A stretch of DNA of 64,000 nt, taken from assembly GCA_033964015.1 (NCBI GenBank), contig CM066916.1, forward strand, positions 28,413,404 to 28,477,403. The letters run 5' to 3'. The translations under genes were made by a program, and so were the position numbers. Under the pieces are notes generated by a model. That model was not told where the DNA came from and ran no database searches. It worked only from the letters and a program-made list of their open reading frames with translations. This DNA comes from Scolanthus callimorphus (Eukaryota > Cnidaria > Anthozoa > Actiniaria > Edwardsiidae). Positions 60,766-64,000 of this stretch are shown one piece after another; position 1 is the first letter of the stretch, and every line of letters begins with the position of its first letter.

Positions 60766-60894
60766 TAGATTTAGCCACTGGCTAAAAGCGGAGCTCCTGG
60801 TTACATATTTTTCTGACCAGGCTGAGTTGCACCCCCCTTGTCACTAAGACAACTTTACCCAATTAGTTTGGTTGTCTGAGATTCATCCCCTTCC

Positions 60895-61675
60895 CGATAT
60901 ATATTGTTTTTCTGCTAAGATGACGTCATCGATGGCGTCATACAACGTGACCAGGCAGTTGCACCACCCTTGCCACTAAAACAACTTCACCCAAGTTTGG
61001 TTGTCTAAGGTTTATCCCTTCCCAAGATATCAACCTTTTCTCGTTTGATTACGTCATCGATTACGTCATACCACGTGACAAGGCAGTTGCACCCCCCTTG
61101 TCACTTAGACAACTTCGCCCAAGTTTGGTTGTCTGAGGTTTATCATTTCCCGAGTTATCAACTTTTTCTCGTTTGATGACGTCATCGATGACGTCATACC
61201 ATGTGACAAGGCAGTTGCATCCCACCTGCCACTAAGACAAACTCACCCAAGTTTGGTTGTCTGAGGTTTATCCCTTCCCAAGATATCAACCTTTTCTCGT
61301 TTGATGACGTCATCGATGACGTCATACCACGTGACAAGGTAGTTGCACCCCCCTTGCCACTAAGACAACTTCACCCAAGTTTGGTTGTCTGAGGTTTATC
61401 CCTTCCAAGATATCAACCTTTTCTCGTTTGATGACGTCATCGATGACGTCATACCACGTGACAAGGTAGTTGCACCCCCCTTGCCACTAAAACAACTTCA
61501 CCCAAGTTTGGTTGTCTGAGGTTTACCCCTTCCCGAGATATCAACCTTTTCTCGTTTGATGACGTCATCGATGACGTCATACCACGTGACAAGGTAGTTG
61601 CACCCCCCTTGCCACTAAGACAACTTCACCCAAGTTTGGTTGTCTGAGCTTCATCCCTTCCTGAGATATAATTAA
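60895..61675. repeat. Tandem array of about 127-bp units, each with a double TGACGTCA palindrome and CACGTG
   Basis: About six units. Most contain the 20-bp perfect palindrome TGACGTCATCGATGACGTCA, followed by TACCACGTGAC, then a conserved stretch around CACCCAAGTTTGGTTGTCTG and AGATATCAACC. Cores begin near 60919, 61050, 61178, 61303, 61432 and 61559. Degenerate, partly inverted relatives occur at 59336-59690 and 60060-60340. TGACGTCA is the CREB/ATF site and CACGTG an E-box; binding in this animal is untested. Confidence 0.85.
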
Positions 61676-61871
61676 TAAACAGAGAAGGGTCTTGGTTTAC
61701 CTGTGGTGGGGCAGGCACGCACGGACGCGCCAGCGATACCATAATGGGAATCCCGCTGAACCATGAAAAATGAAGTCGATAGTATACCTGAGTTCTACTT
61801 TGAACTATTGTATTCTTCCTACGCAATACCTATGGTGCTCCGCTCTGCGGCCTTCGGCCGCAAAGGAGCTC

Positions 61872-61930
61872 CGCTATTACAAATGTGGCAGTTATTACAA
61901 ATGTGGCAGGTTATTACAAATGTGGCCTCA
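61872..61930 (-). repeat. Inverted minisatellite, CCACATTTGTAATAAC units (right arm)
   Basis: Three copies on the minus strand, about 180 bp inside the right terminal inverted repeat of the 3.5-kb element. The duplicated block before it (61685-61870) is a relative of 60430-60610. Confidence 0.8.
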
Positions 61931-62109
61931 ACATGGCGCACGTCCCTTTAAATTGGTTGTCATGGAAACAGTAACTGTCAAAATTTTGCTAGTACAAGAA
62001 TTAACATTGATGCAAAGTTTCATTGCTGTAGCTATTTTCGTTTTAGAGATATTTGCAATACTATTTTCTGCCCGCGTATAAGCCCCAAGTCAGGCCTTAA
62101 CACACCTGA

Positions 62110-62857
62110 GTACTAAAATACATGGCGAATTTTTATAGAAGCCACGTTCAGCTCACGTTCCCAGGCTTTCCATTCACCATAAGGAAACGAAAAGGCCTCG
62201 GGAACGAGTCGAAGCTTAAATGAAAAAGTTTCTGCGATATCTTATTTCAGCAGTCATTTCTTATTTAAAATTGATAGTTGCTTGAAATTTTACAAAAGTT
62301 GCCGAATGGAATCTGTCTAACGCTTAGTTTGCGCACCAAAGAATGGTGCACAAACAGGCCGCGAAACTAGAGCGCGCACAATTTTTCGCGCGCTCAAAAT
62401 CTAGCTCTCGCGAGAATTTTTCTCCTGTCGTGGACAACCAAATAAACTCGCTAGACGATATAATTTTCTCCAGTATTTTAATCACAGAACTCTTCGTTTG
62501 TCTCCTAAACTCACAACTCTCGGGGCACGGCCCCCTCGCTAGATATCTATAATTACAAAATGATCATTCGATTTCAAACATGGTATCGGATATCAGAATC
62601 AAATAAAACAAAACTGACAGTCAAAGTCACTTCCGCTTGGGTCTCACTTCCGTTTATTAAAGTGTTTTTAGTTCCGGATACCCTCCCCCCATTTATGTGT
62701 CTAGAGCAGCATAAATGTCACTCATCTTCATTTTCCTGAAGAATGATGCTGTGTATCCGGTGCTTGGCAACTTGCTTGGCCTGTCGGCTTGGGCCAGATT
62801 TAGAGTAAACTCTGCCGCCATTGGGTTGAGAGGGACTGCCTGGTCGTCTCCTCCTAT
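62110..62857. other. Gene-free stretch
   Basis: Between the 3.5-kb element and the BEL/Pao fragment. It may include the untranslated 3' end of that retrotransposon, but no LTR was detected. Confidence 0.45.
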
Positions 62858-63620
62858 CTATAGGTCACAGATCAATTGCAGAGGTCTCTCCACTACATAA
62901 TCATTCTTCATCCTGATCTTGACTCCGCGCACGACTCCATCCTTACCAGTAATCTTCTTCACCACCCTACCGATCTTCCACAGCGCTTTGTGCTTGTCAT
63001 CTCCCTTTAACGTCACGACTCGTCCTATCTCTGGTACCTTGATCTGTTCCCCCAAACCCTTGTTCTTCGGCTTCTGTCTCTCTTCTAGAGCCTTGATGTA
63101 CTCGCTCATGAACCTCTTCTTGAGCTGTTCCTTGCTACTCTGAAGGAACTTCATGCGCCTCGCCACGCCTTCCTCATCTACTATATTGTCCAAATCTTCC
63201 TCTAAAATACGCACTGACCTCCCTCTTAGTAGCAGGTTGGGTGTGAGGACCGGCTCTTCAAATTCTTCTCCTTGATAGACCAGCGGCCGGTTGTTCATCA
63301 CGGTCTCTATATCTAGGATCGGAGCACGTCTTCTAACTCGCTGTAGCTGAGGAGGCTCCTGCCAACTGCTCTTGAGAGTGAATTCTTCATGACGCCAACT
63401 AACCGCTCATAGAAGTCGCCCCACCATGGAGCGACATGTTAAACTTCCAGACAATTGACTGGGATGCCAGATAGTTGACGAAACTCCTATCCCCCTTCAA
63501 GACTGACAACCACTTTCCTGTTGCAGCAAAGGTCTTGTCGTTATCGCTGATCATCATTTGGGGGCATCAACGCTGTTGGGATGCGCTTTCACGCTGTACA
63601 CCGCCTTGGCAAAGTGGGGG
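62858..63620 (-). pseudogene. BEL/Pao retrotransposon pol fragment: integrase C-terminal half and DUF5641
   Basis: Read on the minus strand, 63600-63310 contains integrase text in shifting frames: MISDNDKTFAATGKWL (about 63500-63560, with an integrase-type aspartate), VNYLASQSIVWKFN, APWWGDFYERLVGVMK. An open frame 63301-62858 continues MNNRPLVY, then KIGRVVKKITGKDGVVRGVK and VERPLQLICDL, which fits the DUF5641 C-terminal domain found in BEL/Pao pol proteins. At least two frame breaks occur in the integrase part. No LTR was identified downstream. It is a non-functional remnant or an indel-damaged copy. Confidence 0.75.
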
Positions 63621-64000
63621 AGAGACCTAGACCTATAATAGTGCGTTTTTTTGTGCCGTGAAGACCGGGATCTTATTTGGAGCTGGAGAGACGGTTTGCG
63701 AAATTCCATCAATTACACTGACGCATACATCACTCTCGACTACCCGAAGGAGGTACAAAAGGAGAGGCGTGTGCTTGTCAAAGCCCCGGGGGGGATGATT
63801 GGTCGGGGATGATCGTCGGAAATTTTCAGTTTCACCCCTAAAAGATACCAAACATGGCGGGTCATGGCGTGGCTCAAATAATTTCTTACCCTAAAAGATA
63901 CCCTAAAAGATGAGGCCTTATGTACAAAGTAGGCGCGAAGGAGGCAGGCAGTAAAAGATACCCATCAAGAAATTTCCGTGTTTGTTTCTAATTTATCGTC

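Larger units (their letters stand above)
58583..62109. mobile_element. 3.5-kb non-autonomous DNA transposon with TIRs and internal arrays
   Basis: The left end TCAGGTGTGTTAAGGCCTGA (58583 on) is exactly inverted at the right end (to 62109). A second matched block follows, GGGGCTTATACGCGG on the left against CCGCGTATAAGCCCC on the right. Inside lie subterminal minisatellites of a CCACATTTGTAATAAC unit in opposite orientations near the two ends, a 126-130-bp tandem array rich in TGACGTCA, and an internal direct duplication (about 60430-60770 and 61685-61935). No transposase-like reading frame is seen. No clear target-site duplication was found, so the superfamily is unknown. Confidence 0.75.

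Overview
This is a 64-kb piece of animal nuclear DNA: spliced genes with GT-AG introns, AT-rich intergenic sequence, non-LTR and BEL/Pao retrotransposon remains, and dozens of short inverted-repeat elements. The mix of a glutamate-receptor gene carrying a potassium-channel filter, a steryl-sulfatase type enzyme, secreted proteins with an ALK-type glycine-rich domain, and abundant palindromic MITEs and poly-G tracts suggests an anthozoan cnidarian, probably a stony coral. That assignment is an inference; no marker in the window proves it.

Layout. 1-8.4 kb: repeats, a decayed reverse transcriptase and one unrecognised minus-strand reading frame. 8.5-18.0 kb (+): a seven-exon ionotropic glutamate receptor (543 aa) whose re-entrant loop reads TTVGYGD, the K+ channel signature; its introns are packed with foldback elements. 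20.9-22.6 kb (-): an intronless DNA polymerase lambda gene. It is head-to-head with a four-exon p24 cargo receptor of the TMED4/9 type (22.8-27.2 kb, +), and the 282 bp between the two start codons are probably a shared promoter. 32.0-35.0 kb (-): a three-exon membrane-bound arylsulfatase/steryl sulfatase. 36.9-42.2 kb and 50.6-55.9 kb (-): two tandem paralogues, five exons each, encoding a secreted protein with signal peptide, PAN/apple domain and ALK/LTK-type glycine-rich domain. 42.7-43.3 kb: a 21-bp near-palindromic satellite. 51.9-52.9 kb: a TTAA-flanked DNA transposon. 58.6-62.1 kb: a 3.5-kb element with terminal inverted repeats that carries an array of TGACGTCA palindromes. 62.9-63.6 kb: the end of a BEL/Pao pol gene.

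The genes do not form one pathway. They serve signalling (receptor), DNA end joining/base excision repair (polymerase lambda), early secretory traffic (TMED), sulfate ester hydrolysis (sulfatase) and extracellular binding (glycine-rich proteins).

A pattern runs through the coding exons. Polymerase lambda (2), the sulfatase (1) and the upstream-numbered glycine-rich paralogue (3) each lack single bases, nearly all in mononucleotide runs, and are otherwise intact. This looks more like homopolymer contraction in the assembly than like several independent pseudogenes, but reads or transcripts are needed to decide. The most interesting biological item is the receptor with a potassium-type filter; the most unusual structures are the TGACGTCA-array transposon and the 21-bp satellite.
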